Below are positions 28,150 to 36,416 of a DNA stretch of 64,000 bases, in pieces (the stretch's first letter is position 1; every line of letters begins with the position of its first letter). The translations under genes and the position numbers were made by a program. A model generated the notes under the pieces. That model ran no database searches and was not told where the DNA came from. It saw only the letters and a list, made by a program, of their open reading frames with translations. Source of the DNA: Owenweeksia sp965229445 (GTDB lineage Bacteria > Bacteroidota > Bacteroidia > Flavobacteriales > Schleiferiaceae); assembly GCA_965229445.1 (NCBI GenBank), contig OZ245876.1, positions 3,224,001-3,288,000 of the forward strand. Reading direction: 5' to 3'.

Positions 28150-30561
28150 TCATTCATGCTTCAAAATATCAACAGGTTTATAACGCGCCACTTTTAGTGA
28201 ATGGTAACTCACAATCATATACGCCAGTAATACGGCAGATAAGGCAGACATTACAAATACAAAAGGATCGAGATTGGCCGCATATGCAAAGTTGGCCAAC
28301 CAACCTTTGATCAGCATAAAAGCCAAAGGCAGGGCAAGGAGAACCGAAATTACCACCAGAGATAGCATATCCTTAAAAACAAGGTTGAGCATTTGCCGCA
28401 AATCGGCCCCCATAATTTTTCTAATCCCTATTTCACGGGTTCGTTGGCCCGTAGTAAAGGATGCCATACCGGTTAAACCGAGAAAAGACAAGGATATTGC
28501 CAAATAGGTCAATAAAAGCACCACCATGCTTTGTCTTCGCTCCTCCTGGTACAAACTCATTAAACGACCATTGAGAAAACTAAACCTAAAGGGAATACCA
28601 CCGATCTCATCTCCCCAGGCTTTTTCCAAATTATTCAGGGCGGCTACCAAATGTTCACTATCCACTCTAACTTGCATGCTTCCTACATTGTCGCTTTGTA
28701 AAAACAATACGGTTGGTCTTACTTTCTCATGCAGAGAATGGGTATTGAAATTCTCCACTACGCCCACTACCTTTCCGTTATAGAGTGGTTCCCCGGTATC
28801 ATCAAAACCCCATTGCACCTGCTTACCCAATGGGTCTTTCCAACGCATAAAGATCACCATCTCCCGGTTTACAATAAGTACGGATTCATTCGTGTCCAAA
28901 TCTTTATCCTCAAAATCTCTACCGGCCAATAAGTCAATTTCCATAGTTTCCAAATATCCGGTACCAACGTACATCAGATCAACCACTTCACGCTGAAAGG
29001 AGCCACCAGATGGTTCTTCTAAACTCAAGAGGGTTCGATCGAGATTATTGCCAGGAACAGACCAGGCCACACTTGAAGAAAGCACATATGGCGTTTCTGC
29101 CAACGCCTTGCGTAGCCTGGGTAGTCTATGCGAGGTAAGGCTATCCTGAATGGGCACCAGCACCACATCTTCTTTATTGAATCCCAAATCTTTCTTACTC
29201 ACAAAATCCATTTGCTTGTACATAAGCAGGGCTGTTATAACCACAGCTACTGAAATACAAAACTGGAATCCAACTAAAAACCTGCGCAAACTAGTGCTGC
29301 GCGAACTAAGGGCATACCCACCTCTTACCGCGGAGACGGCAGGAACATTACTGAGTATAATGGCCGGATACCACCCGCTGAGAATCCCAACCAATACCGC
29401 CAATGCCAGCGGCACAATCCAGAGCAATGGATAGGCCATGAAATCAAGTGAGAGATCTTTACCCAACACCTGATTAAAACTGGTTAACTCCAATATGACT
29501 TCCACCAAACTAAAGGCAAAAAACAGCGATACCAGACTAAGTATTACCGATTCAGAGAGTACCAATCTCTGAATTTGCCTGGGTGTGCTGCCAAAAATCT
29601 TGCGCAGACCAGCCTCTTTAGCTCTTCCCATACCACGTGCGGTAGCCATGTTCACATAGTTAATGCCGGCCAGAATCAGAATCAATAATCCAATGGCCCC
29701 AAAAGCATACAGGTAAACCCTTTTACCGGTGGGCCGGTCAAACTGATAGTCCTTATCATAATGGATCTTATCCAACCGGACCAGGTCAATATCATAGTAG
29801 CCTCCTAGATTTTGACCAGCTTCTTCCATATATCGTTTATAGAAATTATGAAAGTCCGCTTCCAGGCGATCAGCCAAATCTTGGCTTTCAAACTTTAAGA
29901 AGGTGTATACCGTGGCCTCCCAAAGTGACTTGGTGAGCTGGTCCAGAGGAAGCGTCTCATGAAAAGCGCTGATAACTGCCTCGAAAGAATGATGGGTATT
30001 GCCGGGTAAATCTTCAATTACACCTGTTACGCGATAGTCAAAATTATTGGTGCTGATGTATTTTCCTAAAGCCGGTTCAGTACCAAAATATCGTTTAGCG
30101 AAGCTGCTGGTGATGACGATGGTTCTGGGTTCCCTTAAGGAGGAGGATGGAGAACCTTCCAGAAAGTTCATTTCAAAAACCTTAAAGAAATTACTATCCG
30201 CAACTGCTATATTGTTCTCAAAATGTTCATTGCCTCCATACTTAAACATCACGTTATAATTGTAATGAAGAAAGCGTGTGAAATTTTGGATATACGAATA
30301 ATCCTGTGCAAGCAGTGGTCCTAAACTTAGACTTGTACCCGCTACCTGTTCTCTCTGTTTATCCAGCTCAAACTGAGCATTAATGCGATAGATATTCTTG
30401 TAATCTGTGAGGTGTTCATCGTAGTTCATTTCATCCTGAACATACAGATAAACAATAATGCTCACTGCCAAACCAATTGCCAATCCAGCCAGGTTTAGAA
30501 TGGTATAATTCCTGCTTCTAAGAAGAGACCTTAAGGTAAATTTTAAATGCAAATCACGCAT
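28150..30561 (-). CDS. MacB-like ABC transporter permease
   Basis: An 803-residue permease of the MacB/FtsX (type VII) group. The order is a membrane helix near 20-43 (NYTILNLAGLAIGLAVSIIVYLYV), a periplasmic MacB core domain (about 45-270), three helices (about 285-400, FtsX domain 1), a second membrane helix and periplasmic domain (430-660), and a second FtsX domain (about 675-790). This two-copy layout of roughly 800 residues is typical of Bacteroidota and likely acts as a mechanotransmitter rather than a channel. It overlaps the ATPase gene by eight bases, so they are coupled. No periplasmic adaptor or TolC gene is adjacent. The divergent sigma-54 activator and kinase suggest stress-controlled export. 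Confidence 0.92.
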   Translation of the reverse strand: MRDLHLKFTLRSLLRSRNYTILNLAGLAIGLAVSIIVYLYVQDEMNYDEHLTDYKNIYRINAQFELDKQREQVAGTSLSLGPLLAQDYSYIQNFTRFLHYNYNVMFKYGGNEHFENNIAVADSNFFKVFEMNFLEGSPSSSLREPRTIVITSSFAKRYFGTEPALGKYISTNNFDYRVTGVIEDLPGNTHHSFEAVISAFHETLPLDQLTKSLWEATVYTFLKFESQDLADRLEADFHNFYKRYMEEAGQNLGGYYDIDLVRLDKIHYDKDYQFDRPTGKRVYLYAFGAIGLLILILAGINYVNMATARGMGRAKEAGLRKIFGSTPRQIQRLVLSESVILSLVSLFFAFSLVEVILELTSFNQVLGKDLSLDFMAYPLLWIVPLALAVLVGILSGWYPAIILSNVPAVSAVRGGYALSSRSTSLRRFLVGFQFCISVAVVITALLMYKQMDFVSKKDLGFNKEDVVLVPIQDSLTSHRLPRLRKALAETPYVLSSSVAWSVPGNNLDRTLLSLEEPSGGSFQREVVDLMYVGTGYLETMEIDLLAGRDFEDKDLDTNESVLIVNREMVIFMRWKDPLGKQVQWGFDDTGEPLYNGKVVGVVENFNTHSLHEKVRPTVLFLQSDNVGSMQVRVDSEHLVAALNNLEKAWGDEIGGIPFRFSFLNGRLMSLYQEERRQSMVVLLLTYLAISLSFLGLTGMASFTTGQRTREIGIRKIMGADLRQMLNLVFKDMLSLVVISVLLALPLAFMLIKGWLANFAYAANLDPFVFVMSALSAVLLAYMIVSYHSLKVARYKPVDILKHE

Positions 30562-31237
30562 GCAGAAGCGCCTTCTGTGATACCAATTGTCCGTCCATCA
30601 GCTTAATTACACGGTTACTATAAGAAGCATCATTCATGCTGTGCGTAACCATAATTATAGTGGTGCCTGTTTCGTTAAGACTATTAAGGGCTTCCATGAT
30701 TTCATTTCCCTGCACGGAATCCAGATTACCAGTTGGTTCATCTGCCAGCAGAAGCCTGGGATTGCTTGAAATTGCTCTGCCGATGGCTACCTTCTGCTGT
30801 TGACCTCCCGATAGCTGATAGGGGAAATATTTTCTCCGATGACCCAAATCAATCTGATCCAACACGCGTTCTACCCTCTTATTCCGCTCATTGGCTGGCA
30901 AACCCAAATACACCAGGGGTAATTCTATATTCTCAGAAACGGTTAGCTCATCAAGGAGGTTAAAATTTTGAAAAATAAAGCCGATGTTTTCCTTGCGAAT
31001 CTTAACACGATCTTTCTCAGATAATTTACCTACATCCATATCATCAAAGATGTACAGACCCTTATCGAAATCATCGAGCAAACCTATGATGTTAATTAAG
31101 GTAGTCTTTCCACAACCTGATGGTCCCATTACAGAAATAAATTCCCCTTCCTTAGCCTGGAAACTTATATCACTGAGCGCACGGGTCTCTATCGAGGTAG
31201 ATCTGTAGGTTTTGGTAATATGATGTAAGCTGATCAT
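30554..31237 (-). CDS. MacB/LolD-type ABC transporter ATPase
   Basis: A 227-residue ATP-binding subunit. Walker A is GPSGCGKTT at residues 39-47, signature LSGGQQQKVAIGRAI near 142, Walker B LLLADEPTGNLD near 165, and the H-loop is in IIMVTHSMND. The overall match is to LolD/MacB/FtsE-like proteins. It pairs with the permease gene that overlaps it by eight bases. The operon starts some 280 bp downstream of a sigma-54-like promoter at 31527-31542 and faces away from the NtrC-type activator gene, whose product is the obvious candidate regulator. Confidence 0.95.
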   Translation of the reverse strand: MISLHHITKTYRSTSIETRALSDISFQAKEGEFISVMGPSGCGKTTLINIIGLLDDFDKGLYIFDDMDVGKLSEKDRVKIRKENIGFIFQNFNLLDELTVSENIELPLVYLGLPANERNKRVERVLDQIDLGHRRKYFPYQLSGGQQQKVAIGRAISSNPRLLLADEPTGNLDSVQGNEIMEALNSLNETGTTIIMVTHSMNDASYSNRVIKLMDGQLVSQKALLHA

Positions 31238-31331
31238 GGTATTAAATAAAAAACCCTGTCCAAATTAGGGTATATCACAACAAGTTGTTGCTTTGAGTTT
31301 CCCAGTTTGAACAGGATTTTCATATTAAGAT

Positions 31332-31473
31332 TTTAAAAATCCCGGAAAATTTGTTGGAGGATAACCGATTAACCCTAAAATTCTGCTACTTGAACTTGAA
31401 ATTAAACAACCAATTTATTTCCAACTTTTAATAAAGAACTTTGCTAATTCACAGCTTATCCGGGATTTTTAAA
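31332..31473. repeat. 15-bp inverted repeat in the ABC operon leader
   Basis: TTTAAAAATCCCGGA at 31332-31346 and its exact complement TCCGGGATTTTTAAA at 31459-31473, separated by 112 bp. If the minus-strand sigma-54 promoter is used, both arms lie in the operon's leader RNA and could pair; alternatively they are protein-binding half-sites. Confidence 0.65.
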
Positions 31474-31526
31474 CCATTGCATCATTGCTGATGCAGTTTC
31501 ATTTTTATGTTTTCAGGAATTGATAT

Positions 31527-31542
31527 GGCATAGGACGTGCCA
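31527..31542 (-). promoter_or_regulatory. Sigma-54 promoter facing the ABC operon
   Basis: On the minus strand the sequence TGGCACG-TCCT-ATGCC has the GG and GC of sigma-54 promoters at the required 10-base separation and a perfect -24 block TGGCACG. The predicted start is near 31516, about 280 bases before the ATPase ATG. The site is itself nearly palindromic, so the plus strand (31526-31541, TGGCATAGGACGTGCC) also satisfies the GG/GC spacing. Confidence 0.6.
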
Positions 31543-31595
31543 AATAGTCTATTCATTGATTATCAGATATATACAATATACCGGGTGTAAACAGA

Positions 31596-31633
31596 TGTTC
31601 ATTAACGAACACTAATTTGTTCACATTCGTACA
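31596..31633 (+). promoter_or_regulatory. Enhancer pair 1 (two 16-bp dyads, 22 bp apart)
   Basis: TGTTCATTAACGAACA at 31596-31611 and TGTTCACATTCGTACA at 31618-31633. Start-to-start spacing is 22 bp, two helical turns, as in tandem sites for NtrC-type activators. They lie about 55-90 bp upstream of the minus-strand -24 element. Binding by the neighbouring activator is inferred. Confidence 0.55.
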
Positions 31634-31741
31634 CCGCCGTAAACCATCCTCCTCTGGATAAATCTGAACCTTGAAAACTTTGGGAGGTGAATTAAGACTA
31701 AACCGCCTGCAAGGCATTTCAAACCAGTAGAAGTATATTGC

Positions 31742-31779
31742 TGTTCGTTTTCGGACAGTTGGTTGCACGCCAGCGAACA
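31742..31779 (+). promoter_or_regulatory. Enhancer pair 2 (two 16-bp dyads, 22 bp apart)
   Basis: TGTTCGTTTTCGGACA at 31742-31757 and TGCACGCCAGCGAACA at 31764-31779 (better seen on the minus strand as TGTTCGCTGGCGTGCA). The spacing is again 22 bp. The pair ends 24 bp before the activator ATG, so it may also serve autoregulation. Confidence 0.5.
31752..31767 (+). promoter_or_regulatory. Possible sigma-54 element facing the activator gene
   Basis: CGGACAGTTGGTTGCA has GG and GC at the sigma-54 spacing and a perfect TTGCA -12 block, but a poor -24 block. It overlaps enhancer pair 2, about 37 bp upstream of the activator ATG. Confidence 0.25.
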
Positions 31780-31803
31780 GTTCTAACTATTTTCGATTTC
31801 TGG

Positions 31804-33159
31804 ATGGATCCTTACCGCATACTTATAATCGATGATGACGATGATGTACTGACCAGTGCACGTCTGCTCCTGAAGAGGCATTATCGCCATGTAGACACCC
31901 TGTCTAATCCTGGTGAACTAAACCAGGTTCTGGGCAGTAGTAATCCTGATGTGATCTTGCTGGATATGAATTTCAGGAAAGGCGTAAATGATGGGAAGGA
32001 AGGCTTATACTGGCTCAAGCACATCAAGGAGGTTAGCCCTGAAACACAAGTAGTGTTAATGACGGCATATGGTGAGGTGGAGTTGGCCGTTATGGCCATT
32101 AAGGAAGGTGCCTTCGACTTTGTTTTAAAACCCTGGAACAATGAGAAGCTTATTACAACTATACAGACCGCATTGCGGTTTGGTAGGGAACGCAAGAAGG
32201 TACAGCAACTGCAGAGCACCAAGAAAAACCTGGAAGAGACGCTGGGTTTGCCAGGAGATGATTTTGTCGCACGCTCTGACGCGATGAAAAGCCTCATGGC
32301 TGATTTAAACAAGGTAGCCGCCACGGATGCCAATGTTTTACTCCTTGGTGAGAATGGCACCGGGAAAAGTGTGCTTGCCATGCGCTTACATCAATTGTCC
32401 CTGCGTAGCGATGCAAACTTCATCACGGTTGACCTGGGTACGGTAAGCCACTCCTTATTTGAAAGTGAATTGTTCGGTCATAAAAAAGGCTCCTTTACAG
32501 ATGCTCAGGAAGATAAACCCGGAAGATTTGAAACCGCCCATGAAGGAACGCTATTTCTTGATGAAATTGGCAACCTGGCGGCAGACCTGCAAGCTAAACT
32601 GCTAACAGTGCTGCAAAACAGAAAGGTGAAAAGAATTGGCGAAAACCAGGAAAGATCAATTAATGTGAGACTAATTTCTGCCACCAATACTCCCATTCAT
32701 CAGAAAGTTCAGGAAGGCTTGTTCAGGCAGGATCTACTTTACCGCATAAACACCGTGGAATTGGTGATCCCGCCCCTCCGAGAAAGGAGAGAAGATATTC
32801 CTATCCTGGCTTCACGCTTTTTAGAACGATTTAAGAGAAAGTATCGTAAAGAACAGCATCGTCTCACGGAGTCGGCCCTGGATATGATCTGTAATTATCA
32901 TTGGCCTGGCAATATCCGTGAATTGGAACACAGCATTGAAAGGGCAGTAATCCTTACAGAAGACAGTTATATTAAACCTGAAGACCTACAGTTGGAGCCA
33001 ACGCAAGGCAAACCAGACGGTCTTAACTTACAGGAAATGGAAATACATATGGTAAGAACAGCATTGGATCAGTACAAGGGAAATGTATCTCGAGCTGCCA
33101 AAGAACTTGGACTTACCCGAGCCGCACTTTACAGAAGAATGGAAAAATATGGCCTCTAG
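31804..33159 (+). CDS. Sigma-54-dependent response regulator (NtrC family)
   Basis: A 451-residue activator with three domains. The receiver (1-120) has the acidic pocket DDDDD and phospho-Asp54 (ILLDMNF). The AAA+ domain (about 150-385) has Walker A GENGTGKS, Walker B GTLFLDEIG and the sigma-54 contact loop as GSFTDA (HKKGSFTDAQED), a variant of GAFTGA. The C-terminal Fis-type helix-turn-helix (about 410-451) reads NVSRAAKELGLTRAALYRRMEKYGL. The ATG at 31804 is chosen because an upstream TTG at 31738 would add 22 residues not expected before the receiver and overlap enhancer sites. The 3' end overlaps the kinase start by 11 bp. Its binding sites are probably the dyads just upstream, and its target the divergent ABC operon. 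Confidence 0.94.
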   Translation: MDPYRILIIDDDDDVLTSARLLLKRHYRHVDTLSNPGELNQVLGSSNPDVILLDMNFRKGVNDGKEGLYWLKHIKEVSPETQVVLMTAYGEVELAVMAIKEGAFDFVLKPWNNEKLITTIQTALRFGRERKKVQQLQSTKKNLEETLGLPGDDFVARSDAMKSLMADLNKVAATDANVLLLGENGTGKSVLAMRLHQLSLRSDANFITVDLGTVSHSLFESELFGHKKGSFTDAQEDKPGRFETAHEGTLFLDEIGNLAADLQAKLLTVLQNRKVKRIGENQERSINVRLISATNTPIHQKVQEGLFRQDLLYRINTVELVIPPLRERREDIPILASRFLERFKRKYRKEQHRLTESALDMICNYHWPGNIRELEHSIERAVILTEDSYIKPEDLQLEPTQGKPDGLNLQEMEIHMVRTALDQYKGNVSRAAKELGLTRAALYRRMEKYGL

Positions 33160-34507
33160 GCGCTTTACAAACTTGGTGGTGTTTAGAGTGATTCTGATGA
33201 CAGTCAGTCTCAGTTTGACTTGCTGGTTACTTATACGCTATGATTTAGTCTTTATCCCTATACTTCTGTTAGCCACAGTAGGAGGCCAGATTTGGGAGTT
33301 GATTTGGTTTGTCAACCGCACCAACCGGGAATTAAAAAAATTTTTTGACGCCATGCGTTTTGGCGACTACTCCGTCAATTTTAGCAGTCCTAAGCTAAAT
33401 GCCTCATTTCAGGAATTAGGACAATCTTTCAATGAGATATCTGAGATGCTGAAACAAGCTCGGGCCGAAAAGCAAAGTCAATATGAATTGTTGAGATTGG
33501 CGCTGGAAAACATCAATCTCGGACTGATCATTCTCGATCGGCATGAAAGTATAGTCCTCATGAACCTGGCGGCCCAAAACATTTTGGAAATCCCTCAGTT
33601 TCAAAATTGGAAACTACTCAGTAAAAAGAAACCTGAATTTACGGATCAGCTCGGAAATCTGGAATCTGAAGGAAGGCGGTTGATTGAAATAGATGGCGGC
33701 GGAGAAAAAAAAGAATGTTATCTGGATCTCACCAGGATTAAATTACAAGGACAAGAATATCGTCTTATTGCCTTTTCAGATTTGAAAAAGGAAATTGAAC
33801 AAAAAGAGATAGAAGCCTGGCATAAATTGATCCGCATCCTGGCTCACGAGGTAATGAACTCCGTAACACCGGTAACCAGCCTCTCAGAAACCATTAGGGA
33901 TATGCTAACAGATGAGCGAGGAAAGGCGATAGAGGCTTCTGTTCTGGATGAACAACAGATAGATGACATAGTGCTCGCGCTGGATACGATTATCCGGCGC
34001 AGTAAAGGCATGCTCAATTTTGTAGAAGATTACCGAAAACTTACCCGTCTGCCTGCCCCAAAATTTGAAGTGATTGGCGTAAAGGACTTACTTGATGAAG
34101 TAGCCACATTAATGCGGGCTCAGATCTCTGACAACAAGATCAACATCAAGGTAGACATGCCTAATAATCGCATTGCGGTGCGCGCTGACCGAAAAATGCT
34201 GGAACAGAATCTTATAAACCTCATCTCAAATGCCATTCACGCTCTGAAAGCTCAGAGCGACGGTGAAATTGTGCTTAGCACCAGGCTGACCGAATCTTCC
34301 ATTGTTATTGGCGTTGCCGATAACGGACCGGGGATTGATGATGAGATCATTTCATCCATATTCATTCCCTTTTTCTCAACCAAAAAGGACGGCACTGGCA
34401 TAGGGCTAACCCTGGCAAAAAATATCATGCGCCTCCATCGAGGCAGCATTAATGTCATTTCCAAACCGGGTGAAGGCAGCCTATTTGAATTGATGTTCAA
34501 CATTTAG
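33149..34507 (+). CDS. NtrY-like sensor histidine kinase
   Basis: A 452-residue membrane kinase. Two adjacent membrane helices (about 9-29 and 33-53) with almost no periplasmic loop suggest sensing in or near the membrane or cytoplasm. A HAMP-like linker is followed by a PAS domain (about 110-215, ENINLGLIILDRHESIVLMNLAAQNIL), the HisKA H-box IRILAHEVMNSVTPVTSLSETI, and an HATPase domain (N-box NLINLISNAIHALK, G1 DNGPGIDDEI, and GTGIGLTLAKNIMRLH). The start ATG at 33149 overlaps the activator gene by 11 bp, which indicates translational coupling; an earlier in-frame ATG at 33083 lies deeper inside the activator and is less likely. It is the natural partner of the upstream regulator. Confidence 0.93.
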   Translation: MASRRFTNLVVFRVILMTVSLSLTCWLLIRYDLVFIPILLLATVGGQIWELIWFVNRTNRELKKFFDAMRFGDYSVNFSSPKLNASFQELGQSFNEISEMLKQARAEKQSQYELLRLALENINLGLIILDRHESIVLMNLAAQNILEIPQFQNWKLLSKKKPEFTDQLGNLESEGRRLIEIDGGGEKKECYLDLTRIKLQGQEYRLIAFSDLKKEIEQKEIEAWHKLIRILAHEVMNSVTPVTSLSETIRDMLTDERGKAIEASVLDEQQIDDIVLALDTIIRRSKGMLNFVEDYRKLTRLPAPKFEVIGVKDLLDEVATLMRAQISDNKINIKVDMPNNRIAVRADRKMLEQNLINLISNAIHALKAQSDGEIVLSTRLTESSIVIGVADNGPGIDDEIISSIFIPFFSTKKDGTGIGLTLAKNIMRLHRGSINVISKPGEGSLFELMFNI

Positions 34508-34521
34508 CCGTCGCGATTGGC

Positions 34522-34529
34522 TAACTTTG
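34522..34529 (+). promoter_or_regulatory. -7 box of rlmN
   Basis: TAACTTTG matches TAnnTTTG and ends four bases before the rlmN ATG, so the transcript would be nearly leaderless. Confidence 0.45.
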
Positions 34530-34533
34530 CTTC

Positions 34534-35592
34534 ATGATAGATTCCCGGAAGGATATCAGGGCCCTGACCCGAGATGACATAAAGGCTTACTTCAAAGAAA
34601 TAGGTGAATCCAATTTCAGGGCAAACCAGGTGTACGAGTGGCTCTGGCAAAAAGGAGTAAAAGATTTTGAGAGTATGACCAACCTCAGCCTTGAACTTCG
34701 AAACAAATTAGCCGAGGATTTTGTCATTAACCACATTCGCGTAGATGAGATACAACGCAGCTCGGACGGTACGATCAAAAATGCGGTGCGACTCTACGAT
34801 GGAAATGTGGTAGAATCTGTACTTATCCCTACCGAGAAAAGAATCACGGCCTGCATATCGTCTCAGGTTGGTTGTAGCCTCGATTGTCATTTCTGTGCTA
34901 CTGGTCAGATGAAGCGCATGCGAAATCTTAATCCCGATGAAATTTACGATCAGGTGGTGGCAATTCACAATGAAGCACAAGAGCTTTTTGGCAGACCGCT
35001 TACCAATATCGTTTTAATGGGTATGGGAGAACCTCTGATGAACTACAAGAATGTGCTCTCTGCCATTGAAAAGATTACATCTCCTGAAGGTCTGGGAATG
35101 TCTCCCCGCAGAATCACCTTGAGTACGGTTGGTTTATCTAAGATGATTAGAAAATTAGCGGATGAGAAGGTTAAATTTAATTTGGCACTCTCTCTTCACT
35201 CAGCCAGGGACGAGGTGCGCGATAATATCATGCCCATCAACAAACTTAATCCGGTTAACGACCTGCTTTCATCCTTACAATACTGGTATGATAAAACCCG
35301 TAGTAAAGTGACCTTAGAATATGTGGTTTGGGAAGGTATAAATGACACATCCAAAGATATTGCTGCTCTGGTAGATTTTGCCAAACGCGTACCCTGTAAG
35401 GTTAATCTTATTGAGTACAACCCCACTGATGATGAGCGATTTCAGCAAGCAGCCGGTAATATTGTAGAGGCCTACACTCACGCTTTGGCCCAAATTGGGG
35501 TGGTTGCCAAGGTTAGACGCAGCAGAGGGAAGGATATTGATGCAGCTTGTGGGCAACTTGCCAATAAGAACGAAGTAAGCGAGCCAGGTTAA
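34534..35592 (+). CDS. rlmN: 23S rRNA (adenine2503-C2)-methyltransferase RlmN
   Basis: A 352-residue radical SAM enzyme that methylates A2503 of 23S rRNA and A37 of some tRNAs. The radical SAM cysteines are Cys114, Cys118 and Cys121 (CSLDCHFCATGQMKRMRNL). Other family stretches are VLMGMGEPLMNY, RRITLSTVGL, FNLALSLHSA and, near the C-terminus, RRSRGKDIDAACGQLA, which carries the second catalytic cysteine. The N-terminal helical domain (YFKEIGESNFRANQVYEWLWQKG) binds the RNA. The gene is complete. Its end overlaps the convergent SGNH lipoprotein gene by four bases. Confidence 0.97.
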   Translation: MIDSRKDIRALTRDDIKAYFKEIGESNFRANQVYEWLWQKGVKDFESMTNLSLELRNKLAEDFVINHIRVDEIQRSSDGTIKNAVRLYDGNVVESVLIPTEKRITACISSQVGCSLDCHFCATGQMKRMRNLNPDEIYDQVVAIHNEAQELFGRPLTNIVLMGMGEPLMNYKNVLSAIEKITSPEGLGMSPRRITLSTVGLSKMIRKLADEKVKFNLALSLHSARDEVRDNIMPINKLNPVNDLLSSLQYWYDKTRSKVTLEYVVWEGINDTSKDIAALVDFAKRVPCKVNLIEYNPTDDERFQQAAGNIVEAYTHALAQIGVVAKVRRSRGKDIDAACGQLANKNEVSEPG

Positions 35593-36341
35593 TCAGCCTG
35601 CAATTGATCCACGATATCATTCAGGTACCTATGCACCCAAAGGCTGTGCATTTCAGCTGAAAAGTGCAAGCCATCCTTTGCTACATAGTATCTGTTTTGG
35701 GCAGCCTTACGGCTGATATCCGTGATATTGTAATAAGCCACACCCATAGAATCAGAAATCTCTTGATTTACTTTATTAAACCGGTTGATTTCTTCCGCAA
35801 TGAGACCGGCGTTGACACCTCCAACTGGTGTAACTCCCCAATCGGGCATGCTAAAAACGAAAACCCTGGCGCTATCGCTATCGGCCAGAGATACCGCCCA
35901 TTCCAATATTATACGAAACTGAGCGCGGTACTCCTTGATCGGCCGCCCTTGAAACTGATTATTGGTTCCTATCAATAAGCTCACGAGATGATACCCGGAA
36001 TCTGGCTTAGCCTGGGCTAAAGCACCGAGCAAGTCTCCTGTGGTCCACCCTCCTCTTGCCATAATATCAAGATCTACGGATTGCCCATTCATTTTCTTAC
36101 TTAAGCTGTCTGCCAGCTGCCTGGGATATGCCCACTTAGAAGCCATGGCCGTACCAATGGTGTAACTATCACCAAGGGCCAAATACCGAAAATTTGAAAG
36201 CTTTCTCTCTGGATCAATCATTCCTGATAGCTTCCCCTCCTGATAACAGGAAACTATTAATAAGGAAAGACTTAATACACCTATCATCCTTAAAACATTT
36301 CGGGGCTTACCAGGTTTTGAAAGAAACAACATGAAACGCAT
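35589..36341 (-). CDS. SGNH/GDSL hydrolase lipoprotein
   Basis: A 250-residue esterase-type protein with a lipoprotein signal (VLSLSLLIVSC, Cys near 32). The four SGNH blocks are visible: ALGDSYTIG (catalytic Ser), MARGGWTTGDL (Gly), LLIGTNNQFQG (Asn) and KDGLHFSAEMHSLW (Asp and His). It would hydrolyse ester bonds of lipids or acylated sugars outside the cytoplasm. The best start is uncertain: ATG at 36341 or an internal ATG closer to the hydrophobic core. It is convergent with rlmN (four-base overlap) and divergent from the polyprenyl synthase gene. Confidence 0.9.
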   Translation of the reverse strand: MRFMLFLSKPGKPRNVLRMIGVLSLSLLIVSCYQEGKLSGMIDPERKLSNFRYLALGDSYTIGTAMASKWAYPRQLADSLSKKMNGQSVDLDIMARGGWTTGDLLGALAQAKPDSGYHLVSLLIGTNNQFQGRPIKEYRAQFRIILEWAVSLADSDSARVFVFSMPDWGVTPVGGVNAGLIAEEINRFNKVNQEISDSMGVAYYNITDISRKAAQNRYYVAKDGLHFSAEMHSLWVHRYLNDIVDQLQAD

Positions 36342-36399
36342 ATTGAAGAGCTTAGAGCAACTAAGATAACAGATGACTTTTAGTTCATATCACAAGCCT

Positions 36400-36407
36400 T
36401 ACCTTTG
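36400..36407 (+). promoter_or_regulatory. -7 box of the polyprenyl synthase gene
   Basis: TACCTTTG, an exact TAnnTTTG match, ends nine bases before ATG 36417. Its position rules out the in-frame TTG at 36405 as start because that TTG lies inside the box. Confidence 0.5.
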
Positions 36408-36416
36408 GCCGTGCAA

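Larger units (their letters stand above)
31238..31803. other. Divergent control region between ABC operon and sigma-54 activator gene
   Basis: No protein gene is supported in this 566-bp region. It contains a minus-strand -24/-12 element (31527-31542), a possible second on the plus strand (31752-31767), four related 16-bp dyads in two pairs (31596-31633, 31742-31779), and a 15-bp inverted repeat whose arms lie at 31332-31346 and 31459-31473. A CAACAAGTTGTTG near-palindrome lies at 31278-31290, 40 bp before the ATPase start. Confidence 0.75.

Noticed and set aside
31553..31768. Minus-strand 71-codon frame in the sigma-54 control region
   Set aside because: It covers the enhancer dyads and has no recognisable domain; its extent fits chance in a region with few stops.
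36405..36416. Earlier TTG or GTG start for the polyprenyl synthase gene
   Set aside because: The TTG at 36405 lies inside the TAnnTTTG box at 36400-36407, and the family begins near the ATG at 36417.
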